DNA of 64,000 nucleotides from an uncultured Bacillota bacterium (GCA_905200905.1 CAJKMA010000002.1:21105-85104); one strand, 5' to 3'. Shown: positions 36,335 to 46,230, counted from the stretch's first letter. Numbers and translations: made by a program. The notes: generated by a model from the letters alone, not told the origin.

Positions 36335-37765
36335 ATGAAAATCATAAAAAAGGAGTATGTAAAGTACCTGGAGTGGGCTTTTAAGCTTTCCTATTTGTTA
36401 TTAGGAATTGCTACGTTTAATTCTTTCTTATACGATTCACCGGTGCAGCCAATGCTGGTGAAGCTCTGCCTGATACTGGGAATTTTAGCAGTATTAGGAA
36501 GAGTAGTATATTTTAAGGATTATATAAAAACACCATATCTTCTACTGTTGATTCTGTTCTGTATTAGCTTTTGTATTTCCATTGCAGTGAACTGGAAATA
36601 TGGAACAGCAGTGGCAGATCTGAAATGGGTAGTCTGGACAGGATTTCTGTTTTTTCTGCTATATGCTTGCGATACTACAAGAGATAGAATGGAGTACAAA
36701 AAAGAGTTTACCATATTTGCCAATATTATTGTAGTAATAAGTGTATTGAATGCAGCCGCAAGTTTATATTTGATGACAAATCTATATCATAATTTGTGGC
36801 ATACTGCAAGTGGGGAAGCCTTGATTGCAGGATTTCAGTGGGGAAGACTCTGGGGCGTTTACACAGACCCCAATTATGGGGCGGTATTTAGTACCATAGC
36901 AGTGCTTTTAAGTGCATATTTTGTGAAGACTGGGAAAGGAATGTGGAAATTATTATATCTGGCTGCGATTGTGGTGGATTATATCTATATTCTTTTTAGC
37001 GATTCCAGAACAGCAGAAGTTTGCATGTGTGTAGGAGCGGGTATTTTTCTTTTGTTCCTGTTCTTTCAGAAACAGGCTAACTGGAAAGGCATTTTGGCTG
37101 GAATACTTGCAGCAGTTGTGTTTGCAGGGGTATTTGTGGGAGTTACCTCAGCTGCTAAAGCAGAATATAATACGAAGATTGAAGCAGAGATTAAGAAGGC
37201 AGATGCACAGAAAGCAAGCCAGGAAAAGAAAAATGAGCAGAAAAAAACACAAGAAAGTACTACTACGGCACAGAAAACAGAGCAGAAAGTGGGAAGAAGC
37301 CAGGATCTCCAGTCTGATATCAGCAATGGAAGATTTGAACTGTGGGCAAGTGGCTTAGAGGTATGGAAAACAAAACCAATTACAGGTACAGGATATAATT
37401 CCTTTCTCCCTTATGTGAGGGAAGCAATTCCAGACACGTATGTGGTGAATAACGATCAGGGAGAATACGTAAGCCTTCACAATGGTTATATTAATATTTT
37501 GGTATATCAGGGGCTATTAGGTGCGGTTCTTTTTGCTGTATTTATGGTCTGTGTGATGGTGAAATGGTGTAAAGGTGTGAAAATAGTCTGCGAGGATCAT
37601 ATGGACGATATCGCTGTATTGACAGCCTGTGTTAGTGTTGTTGCAGTATCCATGGTATTTCTTTTAGAAGGTGTATATACCAATTCACCAGGAGCCTTTG
37701 TCCTGTGGACATTTTTAGGATATTTGATGCATTACTTTGTGAAAAAAGAGGAACATAACGTATGA
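36335..37765 (+). CDS. O-antigen ligase/Wzy-type polymerase
   Basis: A 476-residue membrane protein with about 11-12 spans. 'FQWGRLWGVYTDPNYGAVFS' (about 168-187) and the large loop containing 'GTGYNSFLPYVREAIP' and 'SLHNGYINILVYQGLLGA' are the conserved O-antigen ligase (PF04932-type) blocks, with the active-site loop around 350-390. It is the only candidate polymerase or ligase in the locus. The loop before the active-site region (about 280-325) holds an unusual run of Lys/Glu/Gln/Thr. The ATG at 36335 has AAGGGGA 6 nt upstream; two in-frame TTGs just before it are less likely. It overlaps the next gene by 4 nt. Confidence 0.85.
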   Translation: MKIIKKEYVKYLEWAFKLSYLLLGIATFNSFLYDSPVQPMLVKLCLILGILAVLGRVVYFKDYIKTPYLLLLILFCISFCISIAVNWKYGTAVADLKWVVWTGFLFFLLYACDTTRDRMEYKKEFTIFANIIVVISVLNAAASLYLMTNLYHNLWHTASGEALIAGFQWGRLWGVYTDPNYGAVFSTIAVLLSAYFVKTGKGMWKLLYLAAIVVDYIYILFSDSRTAEVCMCVGAGIFLLFLFFQKQANWKGILAGILAAVVFAGVFVGVTSAAKAEYNTKIEAEIKKADAQKASQEKKNEQKKTQESTTTAQKTEQKVGRSQDLQSDISNGRFELWASGLEVWKTKPITGTGYNSFLPYVREAIPDTYVVNNDQGEYVSLHNGYINILVYQGLLGAVLFAVFMVCVMVKWCKGVKIVCEDHMDDIAVLTACVSVVAVSMVFLLEGVYTNSPGAFVLWTFLGYLMHYFVKKEEHNV

Positions 37766-38868
37766 AGAAAAAAATACTCATTGGGTTTATCATGGATGGA
37801 AAGTCAGGAGGTATTGATAAGTACCTTTTAAATCTTCTGGAGAATATCTGGACAGAAGACCTACAAATTGATTTTCTAAGCAATGAAGTAAATGCAGAAT
37901 TAGAAACATATTTAAAAAAATACCATTCTACCATTTATCCAATAGCAAATCTAAGGCATCCTTTCTCTCAATACCGTCAGGTGAAAAAATTGATAGAAAA
38001 CGAAGGATACGAGATTGTTTATCTAAATGTTTCGACTGCTATAGATTGTATAGCAGCTATGGCTGCAAAAAAGTGCAGGGTACCAAGAATCCTTCTTCAC
38101 AGTCATTCCAGTGGGAATGACTGTGAAACTATATGGAAAAGAAAAATTCTGGATGGAATCCATAAGTTTTGCAGATTATTTTTTTACCGTTTTGGAACAG
38201 AGTATTATGGATGCTCAATAAAAGCAGGGGAATGGATGTTTCCCAAGAAGCTAGTGAACAGCAATCAGTTTTCCACTATTTTTAATGCAGTAGACAGTAC
38301 AAAATTTGTATTTCAAGAGAAGATACGCCATGAGGTCAGGGCAGAATTTAGACTAGAAGAAAAATTCGTAATTGGCCATGTAGGGAATTTTTGCTATCAG
38401 AAAAATCATTATTTTCTGGTGGATGTTTTTGAAGAATTACATAAGCGGTGTCCAGAGGCGGTTTTAATGCTTGCGGGACAGGGAGTAAGATTTGAACAGG
38501 TGCAGCAAAAAGTCAGAGAGAAGAATCTGGAAGATGCAGTGATTTTCACAGGATTTAGGAATGATGCCTACAGATTGTTCCAGGGAATGGATTTTTTCCT
38601 TCTTCCATCGAATTTTGAGGGGCTGCCAACAGTAGGAGTAGAAGCACAATGCAGTGGCCTTCCTTGTGTGATGAGCGATGTGATTACCAGAGAAGCAAAA
38701 ATTACTTCTAATTGCTGGTTTCTGTCCCTGAAAGAAAAACCAGAAAAATGGGCGGAATTTATTTTGGCGCATCGAAATGAAAAAAGAACAGATGCTCAGT
38801 GGGTTGGAAATCCTAAAAATTATAGCCTGGAGCATTTGAAACAGCAGCAGAGAGAATTGCTTTTATAA
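37762..38868 (+). CDS. GT4 family glycosyltransferase (EpsF-like)
   Basis: A 368-residue GT-B enzyme beginning 'KKKILIGFIMDGKSGGIDKYLLNLLENI'. The C-terminal domain has 'IGHVGNFCYQKNHYFLVDVFEELHKRCPEAVLMLAGQG' and 'FLLPSNFEGLPTVGVEAQCSGLPCVMSD', where the E-x7-E motif binds the sugar nucleotide. It overlaps the polymerase gene by ATGA, so it is translationally coupled. Specificity unknown. Confidence 0.87.
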   Translation: MKKKILIGFIMDGKSGGIDKYLLNLLENIWTEDLQIDFLSNEVNAELETYLKKYHSTIYPIANLRHPFSQYRQVKKLIENEGYEIVYLNVSTAIDCIAAMAAKKCRVPRILLHSHSSGNDCETIWKRKILDGIHKFCRLFFYRFGTEYYGCSIKAGEWMFPKKLVNSNQFSTIFNAVDSTKFVFQEKIRHEVRAEFRLEEKFVIGHVGNFCYQKNHYFLVDVFEELHKRCPEAVLMLAGQGVRFEQVQQKVREKNLEDAVIFTGFRNDAYRLFQGMDFFLLPSNFEGLPTVGVEAQCSGLPCVMSDVITREAKITSNCWFLSLKEKPEKWAEFILAHRNEKRTDAQWVGNPKNYSLEHLKQQQRELLL

Positions 38869-38902
38869 CGAGCAATGCGAAAGAAAAAGAAAGGGATTTC
38901 CC

Positions 38903-39913
38903 ATGGAGTTAGTAAGTGTAATTGTACCAATTTATAATGTAGAAGCATATTTAGACCGTTGTGTTGAGAGTATTCTGCAGCAAACTTATGAACATATAGA
39001 AATCATATTGGTGGATGATGGTTCTCCAGACCGTTGTGGCAGTATGTGTGAGGAATATGCCAAAAAAGATAACCGGATCAAAGTCCTGCATAAGAAAAAT
39101 GGAGGGCTCAGTGATGCCAGAAATGCAGGGCTGGAACTTGCAAAAGGAAAATATGTTTTATTTGTAGATAGTGACGATGCAATAAAATCAAAATTAATAG
39201 AAAAATGTGTAGAGGCAGCGGAAGAACACGAAAGCGATATGGTCATCTTTGACTTTACCAGAGTAGAAGACACCATGGAAGAAATCTGTACCATGGAAAT
39301 CGAAAACAGTGGCACCTATACTTTGAAGGATGAACCAAGAATGCTGTTCGGTTCACCATCAGCTGTGAATAAGCTGTTTCGGAGAGATTTATTCCTAAAG
39401 ACGGGAATCCGTTTTCCTGTAGGCAAATATTATGAGGATTTGGGAACAATACCGAAATTATTGCTCTTAGCAGATAAAATAGACTATATTAAGGAATCCT
39501 ATTACGACTATATGATTCGTTCCGGTTCTATTATGACAGCAGCAAAGTTTGAGAAGAATTATGCTGACAGGACAGAAATGATCAATGGAATATTGGAATT
39601 TTATAAAGAAAATAATGCATATGAAGAGTTTTATAGTGAATTAGAATATTTGACTGTAATGAATGGGTATTTTCTTCCTTCCAGAGAAATTATTCTGCAG
39701 GACAGGAAGAGCCCTGTGATTAAACGATTTAAAACTTATATATATTCTATGTTTCCTAAGTTTATAGAGAATGCATATTTGAATCAATATCTGTCAAAGA
39801 AAGATAAATTGCATCTAAAAACAATAGAATCCGAGCAATATTGGTTTATGGTATGTTTATCAAGGGCAAGAAGTACAGTGAGTAATATCCTGCACAGAAA
39901 GAAAGGAAATTAA
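38903..39913 (+). CDS. GT2 family glycosyltransferase
   Basis: A 336-residue GT-A enzyme: 'VSVIVPIYNVEAYLDRCVESIL', 'IILVDDGSPDRCGSMCEEYA', 'NGGLSDARNAGLELAKG' and the DXD-type 'LFVDSDDAI' (about 89-97). The C-terminal part is helical with a basic end. The ATG follows AAAGGGA at normal spacing. Its N-terminal 100 residues resemble those of the GT2 at 55340, also at DNA level, so the two are probably paralogues; the C-terminal halves differ, which suggests different acceptors. Confidence 0.88.
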   Translation: MELVSVIVPIYNVEAYLDRCVESILQQTYEHIEIILVDDGSPDRCGSMCEEYAKKDNRIKVLHKKNGGLSDARNAGLELAKGKYVLFVDSDDAIKSKLIEKCVEAAEEHESDMVIFDFTRVEDTMEEICTMEIENSGTYTLKDEPRMLFGSPSAVNKLFRRDLFLKTGIRFPVGKYYEDLGTIPKLLLLADKIDYIKESYYDYMIRSGSIMTAAKFEKNYADRTEMINGILEFYKENNAYEEFYSELEYLTVMNGYFLPSREIILQDRKSPVIKRFKTYIYSMFPKFIENAYLNQYLSKKDKLHLKTIESEQYWFMVCLSRARSTVSNILHRKKGN

Positions 39914-39915
39914 AA

Positions 39916-40941
39916 ATGGAAAAATTATTGACGGTTGTAATTCCTTCTTATAATGTAGAGCAATATTTAAATCAGACATTGGAATCTTTTGTTATAGATA
40001 GCCAGTGGCTTGAAAAATTAGAAATTTTAATCGTGGATGATGGCTCAAAAGATCATACAGCGGATATCGGAAAAGAATACGAACATAGATATCCAGGAAT
40101 TTTCCATGTGATTTCAAAAGAAAATGGCGGTCACGGCTCTACGATTAATAGAGGAATTCAAGAAGCAAAAGGAAAATATTTCAAAGTTGTAGACGGTGAT
40201 GACTGGGTGGACAGCAGTGGATTCCAGAATTTTATCAAGATGCTGGAAAGGTGTGATACAGATTTTGTTATTGCAAATTATTATGAAGTCAATGACCAGT
40301 CAAAAGAAAAAACAGAAAAAACATTTCCACAGCTTGAAGAAGACAAAAAAATGAATTTGAAAGAGGTTATTACAAAAATCCAAATTCCGATGCACGCCCT
40401 GACAATTAAAACAGATATTTTAAAAACAAATAAAATAAAGTTAGATGAGCATTGCTTTTATGTTGATGTGGAGTATGTGTTATATCCTATTCCGTATGTA
40501 AAAGATGTAACCTATATAAATGAGTTTGTATATATGTACCGCCTTGCAGTAGCAACACAAAGTGTAAGCATGGCTGGATATCAGAAACATATGCAGAATC
40601 ATATTGATGTGGTACTGCACCTGGCAAAATATCTGTCCTTATATATGAAAAAACAAGAAAACCAGACGGAAAATGCAGAACGTATTGCATATATGCGTAC
40701 CAGAATCGCCCAGATGGCCAGAGATCAGGTGAATATTTTTATGAGTTTTCCAGTGGACGAAAAAGGAATCAAAGAGAAATTTATAGAATTTGACAGGGAA
40801 TTAAAGAAAATAAATCCCAGTGTATATGAGGAAACCGGCTCTTACAGCGGAATGCTGAGAATGCTAAGAAAATTAAATTTTAAAGCTTACCGGTTCGTCA
40901 TGTCTATTAGTAAAAAAAGAAACCAGACATCAGAAGAATAA
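39916..40941 (+). CDS. GT2 family glycosyltransferase
   Basis: A 341-residue GT-A enzyme: 'LTVVIPSYNVEQYLNQTLESF', 'LEILIVDDGSKDHTADIGKEY', 'KENGGHGSTINRGIQEAKGKYFKVVDGDDWVD' (about 73-104). The 'NGGHGSTINRG' and 'KVVDGDDW' blocks mark a subfamily distinct from the neighbouring GT2s. It starts 2 nt after the upstream stop. The C-terminal third is helical and Lys/Arg-rich. Donor unknown. Confidence 0.87.
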   Translation: MEKLLTVVIPSYNVEQYLNQTLESFVIDSQWLEKLEILIVDDGSKDHTADIGKEYEHRYPGIFHVISKENGGHGSTINRGIQEAKGKYFKVVDGDDWVDSSGFQNFIKMLERCDTDFVIANYYEVNDQSKEKTEKTFPQLEEDKKMNLKEVITKIQIPMHALTIKTDILKTNKIKLDEHCFYVDVEYVLYPIPYVKDVTYINEFVYMYRLAVATQSVSMAGYQKHMQNHIDVVLHLAKYLSLYMKKQENQTENAERIAYMRTRIAQMARDQVNIFMSFPVDEKGIKEKFIEFDRELKKINPSVYEETGSYSGMLRMLRKLNFKAYRFVMSISKKRNQTSEE

Positions 40942-40955
40942 ATGAGGTGTCAGAA

Positions 40956-42425
40956 ATGAGAATTCGTTCTATAAAATTTAACTTTATAATGAATTTTATA
41001 TTGACTGCATCTTCCATTATCTTCCCATTGATTACAGCCCCTTATATTTTCCGGACTTTGGGGCCGGTGGGAAGTGGAAGAGTAGACTCTGCGGCGGCCA
41101 TTATTACTTATTTCATGATGTTTGCTTCTCTTGGTATTCCTACCTATGGTATCCGTACCTGTGCCAAGGTTCGGGATAACAAAGAAAAATTATCAAAGAC
41201 CGTACAGGAGTTGATGATTATCAATGGAGTGAGCATGCTTCTGTCTTTTACAGTATTTCTGATTATGCTGGCTGTTGTTCCGGAATTTTCTCAGGAGCGT
41301 ACTCTTTTGCTGATTAACAGTATCAGTATGGTACTGAATGTCATAGGTGTTACCTGGTTTTATAATGCCATAGAGCAGTATGCATACATTACAACATGTT
41401 CCATTGTATTTAAAATCATATCCATTCTTATGATGTTTCTGTGGGTAAAAAATCCTGAGGACTACATCAAATATGGGGCAATCACCGTGTTCGCAGGGAG
41501 TGCTTCCTATCTTTTGAATTTTTGGAATCTGAGGAAGTATATCAGTTTCAAAAAAACAGAACCTTATGATTTCATGCAGCATATGAAGCCAATCATGATT
41601 TTTTTTGCTACCACAGCAGCAATCAGTGTGTACACAAACCTGGACATTGTCATGATACGGTTCATGAAAGGAAATGCTGAAGTTGGTTATTATACAGCAG
41701 CTATTAAAGTAAAAACCTTGCTGGTCAGCCTGATTACCTCCCTGGGAACGGTTCTTCTTCCGAGACTTTCTTATTATATAGAGAAAGGGGAAAAAGAAGA
41801 GTTTCACAGAATGGTAGTAAAAGCATTTAATTTTGTTATGCTGGTGGGTCTTTCCGTTACCATGTATTTTATTTTTATGGCAAGAGAATCCATTCTTCTT
41901 CTTGCAGGAGACCAGTTTGCAGCATCTATACTGCCCATGCAGATTCTGATGCCTGCTGTATGGCTGATTGGCCTGTCTAATATTACAGGAATCCAGATAT
42001 TGACACCCCTTGGATATGAAAGCAAAGTGGTATATTCTATTGTTTATGGAGCTGCTTTAGATTTTGTACTAAATCTTGTGCTGATTGGAAAGTATGGGGC
42101 AGCAGGTGCTGCTTTTGCAACACTGATGGCAGAGCTGGTTGTATTTGTAGTACAGTGTGTGTGTCTGCGGGAAATGCTTGGAAAACTGGTGAAGAAAATC
42201 AGTATCAGGGAAAACGTTCTTGCAGCTATCGTTTCAAGTGCAGTTCTTTTTCTGACGAAACAGATATTAACACATGGAACATCTGTAATGCAGGTATTTG
42301 TGAATCTGGTGATTACAGCAGTGGTGTTTTTCGGAGTGTATGGAGTGGTGCTGCTAGTGCAGAAAGAAAAGTTTGCAGTGGAAATGATGGAGATGGGGAT
42401 TGGAATTTTACGAAGAAAAAAGTAA
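40956..42425 (+). CDS. Wzx-type oligosaccharide flippase (first of two)
   Basis: A 489-residue polytopic protein of the MOP/polysaccharide transporter family with about 14 spans. 'NFILTASSIIFPLITAPYIFRTLGPVGSGRVDSA' is the typical opening. 'ISVYTNLDIVMIRFMKGNAEVGYYTAAIKV' (about 225-254) and 'LTPLGYESKVVYSIVYGAALDFVLNLVLIGKYGAAGAAFATLMAE' are conserved blocks. It should flip the undecaprenyl-PP-linked repeat unit across the membrane. The ATG at 40956 has GAGGTG 6 nt upstream; the GTG at 40947 lies inside that site and is rejected. A second, different flippase is encoded at 57104. Confidence 0.9.
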   Translation: MRIRSIKFNFIMNFILTASSIIFPLITAPYIFRTLGPVGSGRVDSAAAIITYFMMFASLGIPTYGIRTCAKVRDNKEKLSKTVQELMIINGVSMLLSFTVFLIMLAVVPEFSQERTLLLINSISMVLNVIGVTWFYNAIEQYAYITTCSIVFKIISILMMFLWVKNPEDYIKYGAITVFAGSASYLLNFWNLRKYISFKKTEPYDFMQHMKPIMIFFATTAAISVYTNLDIVMIRFMKGNAEVGYYTAAIKVKTLLVSLITSLGTVLLPRLSYYIEKGEKEEFHRMVVKAFNFVMLVGLSVTMYFIFMARESILLLAGDQFAASILPMQILMPAVWLIGLSNITGIQILTPLGYESKVVYSIVYGAALDFVLNLVLIGKYGAAGAAFATLMAELVVFVVQCVCLREMLGKLVKKISIRENVLAAIVSSAVLFLTKQILTHGTSVMQVFVNLVITAVVFFGVYGVVLLVQKEKFAVEMMEMGIGILRRKK

Positions 42426-42438
42426 GGAGATAAGAGCT

Positions 42439-44676
42439 GTGTTAAATCAGAACAATAATAATGATAGAAAAATGCAGACGGCAGGATATTTGATATTATC
42501 TTTTTTTATTTGTTTTGTCCCAAGAATTCTTTTCTTAAAAGATGTATATCCATTAAGTGTTACTGGGGATGAAACATTTATGTTTATGCCTGCAGCTACA
42601 TGGGCAGGATTAGATTGGTCAGGAAATGTCAGAGACTATCGCTATTATGGCTATGGTTTCGTGGCTTTACTGACACCTCTTTTTAAATACATAGAAAGTC
42701 CGGTTGTTTTATATAGAATCATTGTGGGCTTCATGATCTTGTTTCAGGCTTTGGTAGGACCAATCAGCTATCATATTATGAAAAAATATTTTTCTATGAA
42801 AAATAATCTGCTTACCGTTGCTGTTTCAGTAGCATGTTCGTATCTTGTCTTTTTGAGAGCCGTTTATGCTTATAACGAATTTATTTATGATTTATTTGTA
42901 TGGCTGATTTTTTGGTGTTTGTTAGAATTATTACAAAATCAAAAAAGCAAAGTAAAAAAAGCAGTATTAACTGGTGTCCTGATGGTGCTTTTAGTTTATG
43001 AAATGACTATTCACTCCAGAGCAGTTGCTTTGTGGATTGCATTGGCTGTAACGGTTCTTTTTTACTTATGGGTTTACAGAAGATGCATTCTTTCTATTCC
43101 GGTAACATTTCTTTTGGGAGGCATTGGATACTTTTTTAGTCAAAAAGGTATTGACTATATTGTTAATATGTTTACTAATGCTGTTTCTAGTAGTGAAATA
43201 GGAAACACCAGTGTTTCTTTTTCAATTTCATCTATCTTTACTTCTGCAAAAGCGGGGATTGGATGGATTTATATTGTTTTGGGACAGATAAATTCGATGC
43301 TTTTAGTGACCGGTGGGGTAGCTATCATAGGTGCTACGCTTGGCTGTCATATGTTATGGAAAAGCCTGTTTAGAAAAAAAGAAATAGTAGAGGGCGCTTA
43401 CCTGACAAGAAACTATTTTCTGGTGTTTACCTTTGGACTAGCTGCGTCAGCAATTACGATTTTGGGACAGGCGTTTTCCTGGCTGCCGGGTGTTATTCAG
43501 ACGATAGAAAGTGGTCAGGCAACAGATGGTATGCGTGCGGTCACTTATTTGAGATATTATGGTATCTATTTTGTGCCTGTTTTTATGCTGGGAATCGTTT
43601 GGTGCGTGCAGAATAAAAACAAACTAAGGGCATATCTGATACCGATAGGACTAATTACATTGGTTTTAGAAGGGTTTTGGACTGTTTTTATCGTTCCGTA
43701 CATTTCAGATTTTAATGGAACCAGCTGGGATTCAAATGTATTTTCTCTTACGAAAGGATGGGAAGATACCATACGCATTCGCAGTTATCTTCCGGCAATT
43801 GCAATTACTGTGATTTTTTTAGCAGTGTTTTGTGTGCTGATTTTGAAAAGGAAATATACGTTGAGCATAGTGTTGTTATGTGTTTTGCTGGTATATTCAT
43901 ATGGTTTCAATTGTATTTATCACGAAGGAGAAAGAGGTCAGATTAATTATTCTTATGTAGATAAGTCATATGAAATTTTTCAAAAATTAAAAGAGCAAGT
44001 TGTTCCAGAAGAATTGTATGTGGATAACACATCTTTTCCTGAGACCGGACAGTCTTTGGTAAGTCAGTGCCAGTTTATGCTAAAAGACGAGAAGATTATA
44101 GCAGGAATCCCATGGAACGCAGAAAAAACAACTATTTTTATAACATGCGATCCAAGAGAGAATACGCATTTGCTAAAAAATGGCTTTTTATGTGCTCGGT
44201 TGGACAAAAATGAGTATTGGTATGTAAAAGGAGAAAAAGTTCAGGATGCTCTGAAAAGTATGGGGATTGAATTAACTACATACTTAAAAAATAAGTCAGA
44301 AATTCCACTTACCAGGGTGGCAAGTGATGTAAAAGTTAGAGGGAACGGATTTGCTTATATGGATTCTAATGGCGAAGAAGGAAACTTTGTATATGGATAT
44401 TCCATGCCGTTTTCAGGAGGAGTATTAGAGGTTGAAATAGATATGGAAGCTTTTTCCTGGGAAAATGAGGTTCTTGGAAGCCTTCAGATATGGAGAAATG
44501 ATTCTTTGTTTCAAGAAGAAATGATTCGTGCAGATGAGATAGACGAAAACGGCTGTCTTAAAATTCAGATGGAGATTGAAACATGTGAAGCAGAAAGCAT
44601 AGAACCAAGAATTTATCTAAATTACGGCAGTAATGTTAGATTGTACGAAATCGCTTTTGAGAGAAAAACTAATTAA
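42439..44676 (+). CDS. GT-C type membrane glycosyltransferase with a C-terminal extracellular beta domain
   Basis: A 745-residue protein with about 12 spans in the first 500 residues. 'SVTGDETFMF' near D44-E45 sits in the first outside loop, the position of the catalytic acid in GT-C enzymes that use polyprenyl-phosphate sugars. The last 190 residues are soluble and extracellular, and the final 95 (about 650-745, 'FVYGYSMPFSGGVLEVEIDMEAF...SLQIWRNDSLF') look like a beta-sandwich of carbohydrate-binding type. The start is taken as GTG 42439 after AAGGAG; the frame from 42400 overlaps the flippase gene. Family number and sugar cannot be assigned. It is followed by the largest gap in the locus. 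Confidence 0.7.
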   Translation: MLNQNNNNDRKMQTAGYLILSFFICFVPRILFLKDVYPLSVTGDETFMFMPAATWAGLDWSGNVRDYRYYGYGFVALLTPLFKYIESPVVLYRIIVGFMILFQALVGPISYHIMKKYFSMKNNLLTVAVSVACSYLVFLRAVYAYNEFIYDLFVWLIFWCLLELLQNQKSKVKKAVLTGVLMVLLVYEMTIHSRAVALWIALAVTVLFYLWVYRRCILSIPVTFLLGGIGYFFSQKGIDYIVNMFTNAVSSSEIGNTSVSFSISSIFTSAKAGIGWIYIVLGQINSMLLVTGGVAIIGATLGCHMLWKSLFRKKEIVEGAYLTRNYFLVFTFGLAASAITILGQAFSWLPGVIQTIESGQATDGMRAVTYLRYYGIYFVPVFMLGIVWCVQNKNKLRAYLIPIGLITLVLEGFWTVFIVPYISDFNGTSWDSNVFSLTKGWEDTIRIRSYLPAIAITVIFLAVFCVLILKRKYTLSIVLLCVLLVYSYGFNCIYHEGERGQINYSYVDKSYEIFQKLKEQVVPEELYVDNTSFPETGQSLVSQCQFMLKDEKIIAGIPWNAEKTTIFITCDPRENTHLLKNGFLCARLDKNEYWYVKGEKVQDALKSMGIELTTYLKNKSEIPLTRVASDVKVRGNGFAYMDSNGEEGNFVYGYSMPFSGGVLEVEIDMEAFSWENEVLGSLQIWRNDSLFQEEMIRADEIDENGCLKIQMEIETCEAESIEPRIYLNYGSNVRLYEIAFERKTN

Positions 44677-44885
44677 TATACTCTTGGGAAGGATTTAGTG
44701 AAACCATTTTTAAAAGCTATAACAAATTCATAAAAAGCTCTCCCAATAGGATATATATGTTTTAGCACCATCAGCTGTCAAAAATTCCATTTTAGGTGTT
44801 GTGAAAAAAAGAACGTGTTTTGTAGATTTTTGATATAATATGTGCTAAAATAAAAGAATTAATAAAGATAAAGGAAATGAAAATT
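44677..44885 (+). promoter_or_regulatory. Largest gap within the locus, with a likely internal promoter
   Basis: About 209 nt without a gene. A weak inverted pair, TTGGGA (about 44685) and TCCCAA (about 44740), could be a poor terminator. A perfect TATAAT at 44834-44839 has no good -35 box at 17 nt. It marks a break between the chain-assembly genes and the ugd-manCA part of the locus. No small gene is evident. Confidence 0.4.
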
Positions 44886-46205
44886 ATGAAGATTACAGTT
44901 GCAGGAACCGGATATGTAGGTCTGGTAACAGGCGTATGTCTGGCAAGTAAAGGACATCAGGTGACTTGCGTTGATGTAGACGAGGAGAAAATAAAACTTT
45001 TAAACCAAGGGAAATCCCCTATTTATGAGCCAGAGCTTTCTGAACTTATGGAACAGAACAGACATAATTTGTGTTTTACTACGGATTATGTCTCTGCATA
45101 TAGAGATGCTGAGGTGATCTTTATCGGTGTAGGAACACCGGAAAAATATGATGGTTCAGCAAACCTTTCCTATGTATATGGTGTTGCAAAGCAGATAGCA
45201 CAGACAGCAGAAAGAGATTGCGTTGTAGTTGTGAAGTCAACCGTGCCTATTGGAACAAACGACAAGATTGAGTCCTATATTCACGATAAACAGGCACATA
45301 ATGTAAAGATATATATTGCATCAAATCCGGAATTTTTGTCACAGGGAACTGCTGTTAGGGATACACTTCATGCTTCCAGAATTGTGATTGGAGTTACAGA
45401 TTCGTATCCTGCTGAAGTTTTACAGAAAGTATATGAAAAATTTGAAGCACCCAAACTGGTGGTAGAGCGCAGAAGTGCAGAGATGATTAAATACGCATCG
45501 AATGATTTTCTGGCTCTTAAAATTTCCTATGTGAATGAGATTGCAAACCTTTGCGAGATAGTAGGTACAGATATTGAAGAGGTCACAGAAGGAATGGGGT
45601 TTGATCAGCGTATCGGAAATCAATTCTTAAAAGCGGGTATAGGTTACGGAGGTTCCTGCTTTCCGAAAGATACGAAAGCCCTGAATTGGCTGGCAAATTT
45701 TAATGACAATGAAATCCGTACTATAAAAGCAGCGATTGAGGTCAATGAGAATCAGAAATTTAAGCTGGTAAAAAAGGCAAAGAAATACTATAACGATTTT
45801 CTTTTTTTAAATATTGCAGTGTTAGGCTGTACATTTAAGCCTGGAACGGATGATTTGCGAGAGGCACCTTCTTTGGTAAACGTTCCTCTTTTTATCGAAG
45901 ACGGAGCAAAAGTACGTGTATGGGATCCGGTAGGAGTAGAAAATTTCAAGAAAAGAATCCCTGAAAAAATAGAATACTGTGGCAGTATTGAAGAAGCGAT
46001 TGCCGGTGCAGACCTGTGCCTGATTCTCACAGAATGGGATGAGGTGAAAAACTTCGAAGTAAAGAAGTTTGAAAAACTAATGAAATGTCCGATTATTTTG
46101 GATGGAAGAAATTGTTATCGCCTGGAACAATTTGAAAATACCAGAATCACATATGATTCTATTGGACGTAAAACAGTGAATGCTGATCTTTATACAGAAA
46201 AATAA
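44886..46205 (+). CDS. ugd: UDP-glucose 6-dehydrogenase family (UDP-sugar/GDP-mannose dehydrogenase)
   Basis: A 439-residue NAD-dependent enzyme that oxidises a nucleotide sugar twice to the uronic acid. The start 'KITVAGTGYVGLVTGVCLASKGHQVTCVDVD' is the NAD-binding fold, 'YGGSCFPKDTKAL' (about 259-271) holds the catalytic Cys, and 'GCTFKPGTDDLREAPS' and 'DLCLILTEWDEV' are typical of the UDP-Glc dehydrogenase branch. UDP-glucuronate is the most likely product, with UDP-galacturonate or an N-acetyl relative less likely. The ATG at 44886 is preferred over 44877, because AAGGAA (44871-44876) directly abuts the latter. Confidence 0.88.
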   Translation: MKITVAGTGYVGLVTGVCLASKGHQVTCVDVDEEKIKLLNQGKSPIYEPELSELMEQNRHNLCFTTDYVSAYRDAEVIFIGVGTPEKYDGSANLSYVYGVAKQIAQTAERDCVVVVKSTVPIGTNDKIESYIHDKQAHNVKIYIASNPEFLSQGTAVRDTLHASRIVIGVTDSYPAEVLQKVYEKFEAPKLVVERRSAEMIKYASNDFLALKISYVNEIANLCEIVGTDIEEVTEGMGFDQRIGNQFLKAGIGYGGSCFPKDTKALNWLANFNDNEIRTIKAAIEVNENQKFKLVKKAKKYYNDFLFLNIAVLGCTFKPGTDDLREAPSLVNVPLFIEDGAKVRVWDPVGVENFKKRIPEKIEYCGSIEEAIAGADLCLILTEWDEVKNFEVKKFEKLMKCPIILDGRNCYRLEQFENTRITYDSIGRKTVNADLYTEK

Positions 46206-46230
46206 AAAAGAAGCGAGAGAGGAAAAAGAA

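Noticed and set aside
37195..37310. Short A-rich direct repeats in the polymerase gene, considered as a repeat array or slippage tract
   Set aside because: The pieces are irregular codons for Lys/Glu/Gln and not true tandem repeats.
41193..41807. A 204-codon minus-strand open frame inside the first flippase gene
   Set aside because: It is the antisense shadow of a membrane protein gene, Cys/His-rich and without family pattern.
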